From the NCBI GenBank assembly GCA_016124525.1, contig WGNO01000001.1:62001-126000 (forward strand): 64,000 nucleotides of DNA, written 5' to 3'. The position numbers and the translations under genes are program-made. The notes under the pieces were generated by a model. The model did no database searches. It worked only from the letters and a program-made list of their open reading frames with translations, and was not told the origin of the DNA. Positions 1 to 8,133 of the stretch are shown one piece after another (position 1 is the stretch's first letter; each line of letters opens with the position of its first letter). Source of the stretch: Nostoc sp. RI_552 (GTDB lineage Bacteria; Cyanobacteriota; Cyanobacteriia; Cyanobacteriales; Nostocaceae).

Positions 1-1272
1 CTCTGGTAAATCCGCTGTCGTTGGTAGAGTTACTCTATCTCCAGGCATACGCACAATGTGCCCCAAACCACCGCAAGTAGGGCAAGTATGACCAAACAAC
101 TCGTAAATATTTTGACCTTGCCGCTTACGGGTAAGTTCTACAAGACCTAACTCAGTTAGTTGGGCAATCTGAGGACGAGCTTTGTCAGCCTTGAGAGCTT
201 TGTTAAAGTGTTCTAGAACTTGTAACTGGTCACGTCGAGATTCCATATCAATGAAATCCACCACAATAACACCGGCAATATTTCGCAGACGTAACTGACG
301 AGCAATTTCTGTTGCAGCTTCGCAGTTTGTCCACAAAACCGTTTCTCTAGCCGTTGCCGACCGAGTGAAAGAACCAGAATTAACATCAACTACAGTTAAA
401 GCTTCTGTGGGCTCAATAATAATATAGCCCCCCGAAGGTAAATCTACTCTCGGTTTGAGAGCTTCTTTAATAGCTGCACTGATGCGGAAGTACTCTAATA
501 TTGGTGAGCGATCACGGTGATGATCGAATAATACGCCCTGTGGGGTTTGACCTCCACTCCAGTTTTGCAAATACTGTTTTACTCGTTTTAAACCTGTACT
601 GGAATCAACGACGATACGATTCACATCAGCACCGTACATATCCCGCAGTACCCGCTGGATAAAATCATCGTCTCGATTGAGTAGGGCTGGCGCACGAGTG
701 GAATGTGCTTCTTGCTGAATGGCTTCCCATTGTTTTTGCAAGAGTTCTAAATCTTCAATAATTGCTTCTTCTGGTTTACCTTCTGCTTCCGTACGCACCA
801 GCAAACCCATTCCTGCTGGTTTGATCAAAATCGCTAGCGCCCGCAAGCGGTTGCGCTCACTTTCACTTTTAATCCGTCGGGATAAATTTACGCCGCGACC
901 ATAAGGCATCAGAACTACATAGCGTCCAGGTGTAGTGATGTTACCTGTCAGCCTTGGCCCTTTAGTCCCCGTTGGTTCTTTCATTACTTGCACCAACACT
1001 TTTTGCTGTGGTGCTAATAGTTCCGTAATTGCCGCAGCCGTACGCTTGAGCTTCAATGGCCCCAAGTCTGTTACATGAATAAAGCCGTTGCGCTCCGGGT
1101 CGCCGATGTTGACAAAAGCCGCATCTATCCCAGGCAATACATTTTCTACTACACCTAAGTAGATATCACCGATTTGGTGATGACCAGTAGCTACAACGAG
1201 TTCTTGTATTTGATCTTCAGAAAAAACAGCAGCTATTTGATGCTGTTCTGCTATGATAATTTGCTTTGGCAT
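1..1272 (-). CDS. rne: Ribonuclease E/G (Rne), 3' part outside window
   Basis: Endoribonuclease that initiates mRNA decay and matures stable RNAs; it acts in the cytoplasm as a dimer or tetramer. The frame opens with ATG at 1272 behind a GAGGAAATT ribosome site and stays open to base 1, giving about 424 residues of an enzyme normally near 650-700. Seen in order: N-terminal S1-type RNA-binding region (residues about 35-130, with GDIYLGVVENVLPGIDAAFV), the catalytic DNase I-like core with its metal-binding aspartates (VVDVNSGSFTRS and VVDFIDM, about 300-345), and the zinc-link CPTCGGLG near 405. The C-terminal tail that recruits partners in cyanobacteria is not in the window. The upstream neighbour on the same strand is a B12-radical SAM/DUF2344 gene, a gene order I recall from other bacteria. 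A 660-base gap with hairpins precedes the start. Confidence 0.96.
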   Translation of the reverse strand, partial: MPKQIIIAEQHQIAAVFSEDQIQELVVATGHHQIGDIYLGVVENVLPGIDAAFVNIGDPERNGFIHVTDLGPLKLKRTAAAITELLAPQQKVLVQVMKEPTGTKGPRLTGNITTPGRYVVLMPYGRGVNLSRRIKSESERNRLRALAILIKPAGMGLLVRTEAEGKPEEAIIEDLELLQKQWEAIQQEAHSTRAPALLNRDDDFIQRVLRDMYGADVNRIVVDSSTGLKRVKQYLQNWSGGQTPQGVLFDHHRDRSPILEYFRISAAIKEALKPRVDLPSGGYIIIEPTEALTVVDVNSGSFTRSATARETVLWTNCEAATEIARQLRLRNIAGVIVVDFIDMESRRDQLQVLEHFNKALKADKARPQIAQLTELGLVELTRKRQGQNIYELFGHTCPTCGGLGHIVRMPGDRVTLPTTADLPE

Positions 1273-1291
1273 TCAATTTCCTCAAAAATTG

Positions 1292-1360
1292 GCAGCACCA
1301 ACGAAGAAGTATTAGAGGTTTGTTATGCCTTTTGCCCCTACCAACCTCAAAAGGTGCTGC
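1292..1360 (-). promoter_or_regulatory. Two-tier hairpin directly upstream of rne start
   Basis: An outer 8-bp stem (GCAGCACC at 1292-1299 with GGTGCTGC at 1353-1360) encloses an inner 6-bp stem (GAGGTT at 1315-1320 with AACCTC at 1343-1348). On the rne strand the structure ends 19 bases before the ATG and just upstream of the ribosome site, so it would sit at the 3' end of the leader. No U-tract follows, so it is not a terminator. Translation control or RNase E autoregulation is an inference. Confidence 0.5.
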
Positions 1361-1529
1361 TGATCATAAAAATGGTGACTTCTTTGCTCAAATTTAAAGA
1401 AGCTCTGACTAAAAAATTGCGTTTACACGTGTAATTATTCCAAAATGGCTGCATATTGTTGAACCAAACAAATCAACCGTCTGTAGTTGATTCTTGATAC
1501 CATACCACTACCGCCTAGGGATTAGGCAT

Positions 1530-1553
1530 ATGGCTACGCTACGCAAGCTATCA
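1530..1553. repeat. Dispersed repeat copy (24 bp)
   Basis: A 24-base unit reading GGCTACGC then TACGCAAGCTATC occurs here and again, inverted and with one mismatch, at 43556-43579. Similar units are common between genes in Nostoc-type genomes, as far as I recall. No coding role is seen here. Confidence 0.7.
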
Positions 1554-1932
1554 GCAGTTGTTTAAAAAGCAAAGAGGAAGAGCTGCTGACGGACAGCACT
1601 GTTTTTAAGTTACTAGTTCACTAGGTAAGTTATTGAGAGTGTGGGTTCTTTAATCTGCCTCACCGTTTGGTTGGGCGCTTATCTGGAAGCCAAGTCTTGG
1701 ATACAATCCTAGAAATCACAATCTCACATCTTCGCTTCCGCCCCCTGATTACTGAGGGAGTGAACTAGCTTACAAAGTGCGGCGCCAGAAAATTATCTTA
1801 CTCTGATTCTAACGCAACCGAGGGAATTAATTCCCATTATGTCCTGTGTGAGGGCAACTACTAGCAAGTCACCCTATGGCTCTAAGGGCATCTGTGCCCG
1901 CAGATTTTTACGCCGCGAGCTACTATTAGGAA

Positions 1933-4587
1933 TTATACCCCTAAAACCAGCTGATTGCGGTGGATTTGCAGCAGTTGAAATTTTTCCCCTGCAACTATTT
2001 CCAGCATAGACAGAATTTGTTCTGGACGCAAGACCACACCATCATGACGACAACTACCTAGATAACGGAGAACAGCCGTGTAATCGGCAATACTTGTGTT
2101 CGCTGTAACTAATTCCATATCGAACAAGCGCGATCGCAGATTTACTAAGGACTGATTGCCCGACTTAGTTTTTTTCTCCCACCAAAGCTCGTCTTTGGCT
2201 TTGATACAATCTATCCAGTGTCGCCATTGTGCATCTGTTACCGATTTCAGTGCTGCTACTGTAATTAAATATTCCGCTGCTTCCATAACTTGGTTAGCTG
2301 CGGCTGCTTTTAGGTCTATAGTAGCAACTTTATATATGGGTATGTCTGTGGGCAGTTCCTCAACTAGTTTTTGCCGGAAAGTTTCTACATCCACTGGTTC
2401 GGTCAACTCAAAATCAACAATTTCCCCACTGCTGGTAGCTCCCAGAGCTAAAGCACTAGCAATGGCAATGCGGGGACCAGGATGAAATCCACCTGTAAAA
2501 GCAATTGGCAACCCGGCTCTGCGGATCACTCGATCAAACAGACGCATCAAATCAAGGTGACTGACTAAAGCCATTGACCCTTGCTTACCAAACCAAACCC
2601 GCAGTCTTTGAGTTTTGGTTGTCTTCGGGACAAAATTGCCAGCAAAGTTTGGGACTGGTGGCGGCGAAATCACAATGTTATGTCCGAAATCTGTGCCACA
2701 GACTCCGCAGTGTGAGCAACCCGCAAATGAGCAATCGGGAACTATTGCTGCTTGTAAAGCACGTTTTAAGTCTTCCTGGAGCCATTTTTTATCGATGCCT
2801 GTATCTATATGATCCCAAGGTAGGGGTAAATCGAGGGAGTCAGGAGCAGGAAGTAGAGAGGTGCAGCAAGATGACACTTCCTCCTTTTCCTGTTCTATCT
2901 CCACCTCGGGCTTTTGGATATCAAACAGATTCCACTCGCCTTTTTCTACCTGACGATATTTCCAATTTAATCCAGATTCAGCGATTGCTGTTTCCCAAGC
3001 ACCAAAAGCTGCATCTAAATTTTCATACCAGGAATCCATTCCTGCACCGAGTTCCCAGGCACGACGAATGACTTTTCCCAAAGAGCGATCGCCTCTGCCC
3101 ACAAAGTCTTCCATTGCTGAAATACGCACATCAGTGAAGTTCACCTTCACCCCCCCCATGCGGCGGAATGCCTGCCTGAGCTGATTCTGTTTACGTTTAA
3201 ACTCTGTATTTGAAACTGAATGCCACTGAAAAGGGGTATGGGGCTTAGGTGTAAAGTTAGAAATCGTCAAGTTAAAGTTCAGCGGTTTTCTACCTCTACC
3301 CCGACATTCTCGTTGTAGCCAGCCCACGGTTTCCGCGATGCCCTCCACATCAGCATCTGTTTCACCGGGCAAGCCAATCATGAAATATAACTTAATTTTG
3401 TCCCACCCTTGTTCCCAAGCGGTTTTTACACCTCTTAACAATTCTTCATTAGTTAAACCCTTATTTACAATATCCCGCATTCTTTGGGTTCCCGCTTCCG
3501 GAGCAAAGGTCAATCCTCCTTGCCGCGTCCCACCCAGTATATTAGCAATATTTTGATCAAACCTATCTACCCGTTGACTGGGAAGACTCAGGGAAATATT
3601 TTCATTTTTTAGGCGATTTTTGATTTCCATCCCTACTGCCGGCAGGGATAAATAATCAGAACAACTCAAAGACAGGAGGGAAAACTCGTTGTAACCTGTA
3701 TCCCGCATTCCTTGCTCTATGGCCGTTACTACTTCGTCTGGTTCCACATCCCTAGCCGGACGAGTCAGCATTCCTGGTTGACAAAAGCGACAACCACGTG
3801 TGCATCCTCGGCGAATTTCCAGCGTCAGGCGGTCATGCACCGTTTCTATATAAGGAACCAATCCAATGGAATAAGCTGGAATGGGTGACGCTACCCGACG
3901 CAGTATCCGTTTAGGGACATTTGGGCCCTGGGGATGAACCGAACCATCCGCTGCCATGTCGTAAAACTGAGGAACGTATACACCTGGTATCTGTGCCAAG
4001 TCCAGTAGCAATTGTTCCCGGTTCAATTTGGCTTTTTTACCTTCTTCCAAGACTAAACCGATTTCTGGTAGTAATTCTTCTCCATCTCCGAGGGCGAAAA
4101 AGTCAAAAAAATCAGCGTATGGTTCAGGGTTTGATGTTGCTGTTTGTCCTCCGGCAAAAATTAACGGGTAGTTCCCCTTGGCTCTTTCTGTCCATGTGAG
4201 CGGAATTGCCGCCAAATCTAACATTTCTAGGATATTAGTTGCTCCCAGTTCGTAACTGAGACTAAAGCCTAAAACATCAAATTCTTTGAGCCATCGCTTC
4301 GACTCCACTGCAAACAGCGGTGTATTGGTTGTCCGCAGTTTTTCTGCCAGGTCAGGACCCGGTAGATAAGAGCGATCGCACAACTGCCGAGGCTGGAAAT
4401 TCAGAATGTTATACAGAATGATGTGTCCTAAGTTGGATGATCCGACTTCATATATTTCTGGGTATGTTAACGCCCAGCGTATTGTTGCCGTATCCCAAGG
4501 TTTATGTACCGCCAAATGTTCGTTACCTAAGTAACGACCTGGCTTCAAAATATCCGGTGTGATTAATTTTTCAACTGCAACAGCCAC
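1933..4587 (-). CDS. B12-binding radical SAM protein fused to DUF2344 (TIGR03960/TIGR03936 type)
   Basis: 884 residues, GTG start. The N-terminal third resembles a cobalamin-binding Rossmann region (for example GGQTATSNPEPYADF near 146-160). The radical SAM core follows with the 4Fe-4S motif CTRGCRFC at 262-269 and typical downstream barrel motifs (FAPEAGTQRMR, KLYFMIGLPGETDADV). A linker with a second Cys cluster (SFAGCSHCGVCG, about 630) leads to a C-terminal DUF2344 domain from about 665 (FGKQGSMALVSHLDLMRLFDR). The substrate is unknown for the family. The neighbour downstream on the same strand is rne, and pairing of TIGR03960/DUF2344 proteins with RNase E/G genes is widespread, which suggests a role in RNA or ribosome maturation. 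The N-terminal part with GGQ should not be taken for a release factor. Length and domain order are normal. Confidence 0.93.
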   Translation of the reverse strand: MAVAVEKLITPDILKPGRYLGNEHLAVHKPWDTATIRWALTYPEIYEVGSSNLGHIILYNILNFQPRQLCDRSYLPGPDLAEKLRTTNTPLFAVESKRWLKEFDVLGFSLSYELGATNILEMLDLAAIPLTWTERAKGNYPLIFAGGQTATSNPEPYADFFDFFALGDGEELLPEIGLVLEEGKKAKLNREQLLLDLAQIPGVYVPQFYDMAADGSVHPQGPNVPKRILRRVASPIPAYSIGLVPYIETVHDRLTLEIRRGCTRGCRFCQPGMLTRPARDVEPDEVVTAIEQGMRDTGYNEFSLLSLSCSDYLSLPAVGMEIKNRLKNENISLSLPSQRVDRFDQNIANILGGTRQGGLTFAPEAGTQRMRDIVNKGLTNEELLRGVKTAWEQGWDKIKLYFMIGLPGETDADVEGIAETVGWLQRECRGRGRKPLNFNLTISNFTPKPHTPFQWHSVSNTEFKRKQNQLRQAFRRMGGVKVNFTDVRISAMEDFVGRGDRSLGKVIRRAWELGAGMDSWYENLDAAFGAWETAIAESGLNWKYRQVEKGEWNLFDIQKPEVEIEQEKEEVSSCCTSLLPAPDSLDLPLPWDHIDTGIDKKWLQEDLKRALQAAIVPDCSFAGCSHCGVCGTDFGHNIVISPPPVPNFAGNFVPKTTKTQRLRVWFGKQGSMALVSHLDLMRLFDRVIRRAGLPIAFTGGFHPGPRIAIASALALGATSSGEIVDFELTEPVDVETFRQKLVEELPTDIPIYKVATIDLKAAAANQVMEAAEYLITVAALKSVTDAQWRHWIDCIKAKDELWWEKKTKSGNQSLVNLRSRLFDMELVTANTSIADYTAVLRYLGSCRHDGVVLRPEQILSMLEIVAGEKFQLLQIHRNQLVLGV

Positions 4588-5182
4588 TATGCTATCTTCT
4601 AGCTACCTTAATTACAGCCAATCAAATCTAATTTAGCATTGATTTCGGTTTTTAAGTACAATTTATGCTTGCAACTTACAACTCTTTTACACAAATTTAC
4701 TTTTTGACTGTTCACACAGGGAAAAATCACAATTGTAATTTTTAGTTTTTTAGCCAACCACTCCACAAATATAAACTTTTTTTCGGAAATTAACCCAATT
4801 CTTCCGGGTCTTTACTGAATCTTTATAACTTTCCCGGCTCTGTTTGAAGATTGTCATAATTACAGGATAAAATGTGTTTATATATACTTTTTTTCTGATA
4901 AAGTTCCAAAACAATCTACATAGACGGTTATAGAGCAGAGATATTCAGTGTAAATTTGCTGAAAGAGTCCACTTACTCCGGAGCTTCAGCCAATTTAGCC
5001 AAATCTCAGGTTTAGATTCTCAAACTTTATTTTTGCGTGACTAGGTTTGAATACCCTGTTTAAGGACAATTTGCTATGTGAGTTATTAGTGATCCATATC
5101 ACATAATATGGTAGATTAATATCATATTTTATACCAATGTATATCTTGGATAATTTTTATCAAATAAATTGGTTTATTAATT
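4588..5182. other. Intergenic, AT-rich divergent promoter region
   Basis: 595 bases between the radical SAM gene (minus) and a small plus-strand gene. AT-rich throughout, with no convincing frame. The only clear signal is a CRP-type palindrome at 5089-5102, reported separately. Several TATAAT-like stretches occur around 5105-5160. Confidence 0.7.
5088..5103 (+). promoter_or_regulatory. CRP/cAMP-receptor-type palindrome
   Basis: GTGATCCATATCAC at 5089-5102 is a perfect GTGA-N6-TCAC palindrome, the core of the CRP-class consensus used by cyanobacterial cAMP receptor proteins (SyCRP1, AnCrpA). It is centred about 87 bases before the ATG at 5183, a plausible activator distance for a transcript starting near 5135-5150. 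The match is seen directly; the regulator is inferred. Confidence 0.55.
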
Positions 5183-5383
5183 ATGAGAACTAAGTACGTT
5201 ATTCGTCAATTGGTACAAAAAGCGCTTGACATTAAAAAATTAACCCCCGAAATCGAAAATGAAATCAATTCGGAACTGACTCAAATGGGTCACATTTCTG
5301 ATGTTGACTATGAAGCTTTAGAGCTGTTAATGGCAGAAATGGATGCTGGTCGAGTTAAGTTAGTACCTAGTTGGGGATATTAA
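5183..5383 (+). CDS. Small conserved cyanobacterial protein, 66 aa
   Basis: Begins MRTKYVIRQLVQ and ends LVPSWGY. No known domain is recognised. It is predicted mostly helical and acidic, with the hydrophobic-charged pattern of a small soluble protein and no membrane segment or cysteine. I recall similar 60-70 aa hypothetical proteins in many filamentous cyanobacteria, but cannot check this. ATG at 5183 is chosen because the frame has no other start; the ribosome site is weak. A CRP-type palindrome lies about 80 bases upstream, which suggests cAMP- or carbon-responsive expression. The next gene starts 193 bases later and is probably transcribed separately. Confidence 0.75.
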   Translation: MRTKYVIRQLVQKALDIKKLTPEIENEINSELTQMGHISDVDYEALELLMAEMDAGRVKLVPSWGY

Positions 5384-5576
5384 TCTTAACTTTGGCATTT
5401 ACATTAATTTTGAACATTAAAAGCAAAATAAAGCCAAAAATATAAATTAACAGCAGTGCTCATGATAGTCACGATACAATTGCTGGAACTTTTCTGTGAA
5501 CTTTAGTAGTTATCTCACCAGTGTGGCGTAAACTGTGCTAGTGAGCATCGATAATTTGCACTAGTAATTAACCGCC

Positions 5577-6749
5577 ATGCAGCCTGCTAAACGTTTAGAA
5601 ACAATTCCCCCCTATTTGTTTGCTGAAATTAACCGCAAACGGGAACAACTTGTGGCGCAGGGAGTAGATATCATCAATCTGGCACTGGGGGATCCAGATA
5701 AACAGACTCCTGCTCACATTCTTCAGGCAATGCATGAAGCAATTGATGATACTTCCACCCATAACTATCCACCTTATCAAGGAACAAAAGAATTTCGGGA
5801 AGGGGCGGTCAATTGGATGGAAAGCCGATTTGGGGTGAGAGGGTTAAATCCAGATAGAGAAGTTATTTCTACTCTTGGTTCAAAAGAAGCAATACACAAC
5901 ACCTTCTTAGCTTTCGTAGAAGCAGGAGACTATACCATCATCCCAGACCCTGGTTATCCGGTGTACCACACGGCGACAGTTTTCGCTGGTGGTAAACCTT
6001 ATACTATGGCCTTGAAGGCAGAGAATAATTTTTTACCAGATTTAAATACGATTCCTGAAGAAATTGCTCGTCAGGCAAAATTACTGTGGATTAATTATCC
6101 TAACAACCCCACTGGAGCCTTAGCCAGTTTAGAGTTTTTTGAGGAGTTGGTGGGGTTTTGCAGACAATATGATATTTTACTCTGTCATGACCATGCTTAC
6201 TCAGAAATGGCATATGACGGCTATAAACCGCCCAGTGTTCTACAAGTTGATAGAGCAAAAGATGTAGCCATTGAGTTTCACAGTTTGTCTAAGTCCTATA
6301 ACATGACAGGCTGGCGCATTGGCTTTGTAGTTGGTAACGCCATTGGCATTCAAGCCTTGAAACAGGTAAAAAGCAACGTTGATTCTGGAGTATTTAAGGC
6401 AATTCAAAAAGCCGCCATCGCTGCATATTCCACTGGTGAAGTAGAACTTCAAGCTTTGATGTCAGTCTACCAAAAACGCCGTGACATTATTGTCCAAGGT
6501 TTGCAATCTCTGGGGTGGCCGATTGAGCCGCCCAAGGCTACACTTTATGTATGGGTACCTGTACCTAAAGGATATTCGTCAGCAGAATTTGTTTCTTTAT
6601 TACTTGACAAATGCGCCATTATGGTGGTTCCTGGTAATGGTTATGGTGCAGTGGGGGAGGGCTTTTTCCGAATTGCCCTCACAATTCCCCATGAGCGGAT
6701 GCATGAAGCCATTCAACGCATGAGAGATGCTGGCATTCGTTACCCTTGA
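5577..6749 (+). CDS. PLP-dependent class I/II aminotransferase, LL-diaminopimelate aminotransferase-like
   Basis: 390 residues, full length for fold-type I aminotransferases. The N-terminus (IPPYLFAEINRKREQL, then NLALGDPD) and the PLP-binding lysine in SLSKSYNMTGWRIGF (about residue 238) are clear, as is the NYPNNPTGA motif near 179. The sequence resembles the DapL2/MTH52 branch of LL-diaminopimelate aminotransferases, which make the lysine/peptidoglycan precursor LL-DAP in one step from tetrahydrodipicolinate. A broader aspartate/alanine-type aminotransferase cannot be excluded from sequence reading alone. ATG at 5577 is taken. A small inverted repeat (CTAGTG/CACTAG, about 5540-5567) precedes it. 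The gene converges on the 121-aa gene downstream, with a shared hairpin between them. Confidence 0.85.
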   Translation: MQPAKRLETIPPYLFAEINRKREQLVAQGVDIINLALGDPDKQTPAHILQAMHEAIDDTSTHNYPPYQGTKEFREGAVNWMESRFGVRGLNPDREVISTLGSKEAIHNTFLAFVEAGDYTIIPDPGYPVYHTATVFAGGKPYTMALKAENNFLPDLNTIPEEIARQAKLLWINYPNNPTGALASLEFFEELVGFCRQYDILLCHDHAYSEMAYDGYKPPSVLQVDRAKDVAIEFHSLSKSYNMTGWRIGFVVGNAIGIQALKQVKSNVDSGVFKAIQKAAIAAYSTGEVELQALMSVYQKRRDIIVQGLQSLGWPIEPPKATLYVWVPVPKGYSSAEFVSLLLDKCAIMVVPGNGYGAVGEGFFRIALTIPHERMHEAIQRMRDAGIRYP

Positions 6750-6775
6750 TTTGGGACTGGGTATTGAAGCCTAGC

Positions 6776-6805
6776 ATTTTAGATTACACTACTAAAATCT
6801 AAAAT
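6776..6805. terminator. Bidirectional AT-rich hairpin between convergent genes
   Basis: ATTTTAGATT (6776-6785) pairs perfectly with AATCTAAAAT (6796-6805) around a 10-base loop. It lies 26 bases after the aminotransferase stop and overlaps the stop codon of the opposite gene. A/T runs at the stem ends suit a weak terminator in both directions. Confidence 0.5.
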
Positions 6806-7164
6806 TCACTACTCCTGATTTCTTGTTGATACGCTTGCCAAGTTTGGTTAATGAACTGATGAAATTGTAGTTTTGCCGCTGAGTCAGGTTCCGTTTTGCG
6901 TTCTTTTGCCAAAATTTCGCTCAATAGGGTAATTACTTCCGTATCTAAAGCTGGTCTAAATAAATTTACAGGCCAAAGCAAATCAGAAGCATCTCGTATA
7001 TCAGTGACGAGGGGTGCTTCTGGGGTAAAGCTGACCAGCAGCAGGGGACGTACCCAGCACAACTGACGGGAAACTACTAATTGGATCACTTCTGCAAACA
7101 GATTTGTGTCACTGTGGTCTAAAGAAACAATTTGTCCTGGTTGAAAGTCTAGGCTCATGTTCAC
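6799..7164 (-). CDS. Conserved hypothetical protein, 121 aa
   Basis: Starts MNMSLDFQPGQIVSLDHSD; a second ATG at 7158 would shorten it by two residues. The first 45 residues look like a small beta-barrel (FQPGQIVSLDH, LFAEVIQLVV, LCWVRPLLLV), followed by a helical tail (EILAKERKTEPDSAAKLQFHQFINQTWQAYQQEI). It has no cysteines, signal peptide or membrane segment. I do not recognise a named family; cyanobacterial genomes carry similar unassigned proteins. It is transcribed convergently with the aminotransferase and divergently from the clpS leader. Function unknown. Confidence 0.7.
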   Translation of the reverse strand: MNMSLDFQPGQIVSLDHSDTNLFAEVIQLVVSRQLCWVRPLLLVSFTPEAPLVTDIRDASDLLWPVNLFRPALDTEVITLLSEILAKERKTEPDSAAKLQFHQFINQTWQAYQQEIRSSEF

Positions 7165-7673
7165 GCAGTTGCAGCAGTGGCAAGGAAGAATTTTTTTGCA
7201 GTTTCTTTTATTTTAAAAGTGAGAATACGCTATTCTGAAATGGAAATACTTTAAAATCAAATTATTACTCTCATAGCTATCAGGTATGGCGACTTTGCAA
7301 TTAGCCCGTAAACCGAGATAAGACAAAAAACTTAATCAATAACGTACGGCAAAGCACACCGGAACGTCGGGAAAACAGAGAAACACCTTGTTAAGGCACT
7401 CTCAGCAAAGTAGCCGAAAACCTCAGGACACATCCCCTGTCAATTTTTTGTCAACCAGCTTGACACTTTTTACGCTAGTCGTCAGTGTTAACTTGGGTAA
7501 CGCCGACAAGCTATTTAGTGGATAGAAATAGGGACACAAAACTTAAAGGGTTGGTTCTTTAACCAAGCATCTCCTCACTGGAGAGACCCTGGGGCCAATG
7601 CCTTGAAGTGGGAGAGTTTCAAAACATAAATCAATAACTTTTAAGTAAACCATCGCAAAAAGAGCAAAGAGCC
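7165..7673 (+). promoter_or_regulatory. Long structured region upstream of clpS, possible leader or small RNA
   Basis: 509 bases without a gene. Hairpins on the plus strand: CCTT/AAGG around 7386-7394, TGTCAA/TTGACA (7449-7454 with 7460-7465) followed by CTTTTT, TTGGTT/AACCAA (7551-7556 with 7561-7566, 4-base loop) and TCTCC/GGAGA (7570-7574 with 7580-7584). Between about 7300 and 7640 the sequence is much less AT-rich than ordinary spacers here, with A-runs between short paired elements, a texture typical of structured RNA. The T-tailed hairpin at 7449 could be an attenuator. I compared it mentally with tmRNA, RNase P RNA, 6S, SRP RNA, glutamine, cobalamin and TPP elements and saw no match. 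Confidence 0.4.
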
Positions 7674-7955
7674 GTGTCAGTCGAAACTATTGAGAAGCCT
7701 TCCACGTCCCGCAAGCTCGCGCCTAGGTATCGTGTTTTACTCCATAACGATGACTACAATTCTATGGAACATGTAGTGCAGTCCTTATTAACTACAGTAC
7801 CGAGCCTTACCCAGCCTCAAGCTGTAAGTATTATGATGGAAGCCCACACCAACGGTTTAGCCTTAGTCATTACTTGCGCTCAAGAACATGCTGAGTTTTA
7901 TTGCGAAACCCTAAAAAGTCACAATTTAACCAGCACAATTGAACCTGAAGAATAA
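7674..7955 (+). CDS. clpS: ATP-dependent Clp protease adaptor ClpS
   Basis: 93 residues, GTG start at 7674. ClpS binds the N-domain of ClpC/ClpA and delivers N-degron substrates to the Clp protease. The diagnostic core is intact: YRVLLHNDDYNSMEHVV (residues 19-35), where the Asn-Asp pair contributes to N-degron recognition, then TQPQAVSIMMEAHTNGLALVI and the C-terminal CAQEHAEFYCETLKSHNL. Length is typical. The only ribosome-site candidate is a weak AAGAG, and the message would have an unusually long hairpin-rich leader. Cyanobacteria often have a second ClpS paralogue; this reads as the conventional one. Confidence 0.95.
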   Translation: MSVETIEKPSTSRKLAPRYRVLLHNDDYNSMEHVVQSLLTTVPSLTQPQAVSIMMEAHTNGLALVITCAQEHAEFYCETLKSHNLTSTIEPEE

Positions 7956-8133
7956 ATAAAAATTTTGGTAAAGGAAGACAAGGCAAATACAGCGCCTTTC
8001 ATCTGAGTTAGGTACAAAAGGGCGGGAAAAATGCCCAACCCACAAAAGTCTTATCATTACCTGTACCTCATCTGTACCTCAGATTTTCCCAAGGTGCTGT
8101 ATATAATCTATTGTCATCTTCCTCGCTTTTTTG

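Larger units (their letters stand above)
1273..1932 (-). promoter_or_regulatory. Long upstream region/putative 5' leader of rne
   Basis: 660 bases without a convincing gene between rne and the radical SAM gene. Read on the minus strand, the part next to rne contains a compound hairpin (1292-1360) and a U-run in the RNA sense at about 1410-1416. The middle carries a dispersed repeat (1530-1553) and the distal part a perfect GGGAATTAATTCCC palindrome (about 1822-1835). Long leaders are known for rne mRNAs in Escherichia coli and Synechocystis, where RNase E acts on its own message; a similar role here is inferred from position and structure only. A short plus-strand frame at 1174-1434 overlaps rne and the hairpin and is not treated as a gene. 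Confidence 0.55.

Noticed and set aside
719..904. Plus-strand frame opposite rne
   Set aside because: Shadow of the rne coding sequence; no ribosome site or family likeness.
7270..7640. tmRNA, RNase P RNA, 6S RNA or a known riboswitch upstream of clpS
   Set aside because: No tag-peptide frame, no P4 or SRP core, and no glutamine, cobalamin, TPP or SAM signature could be matched.
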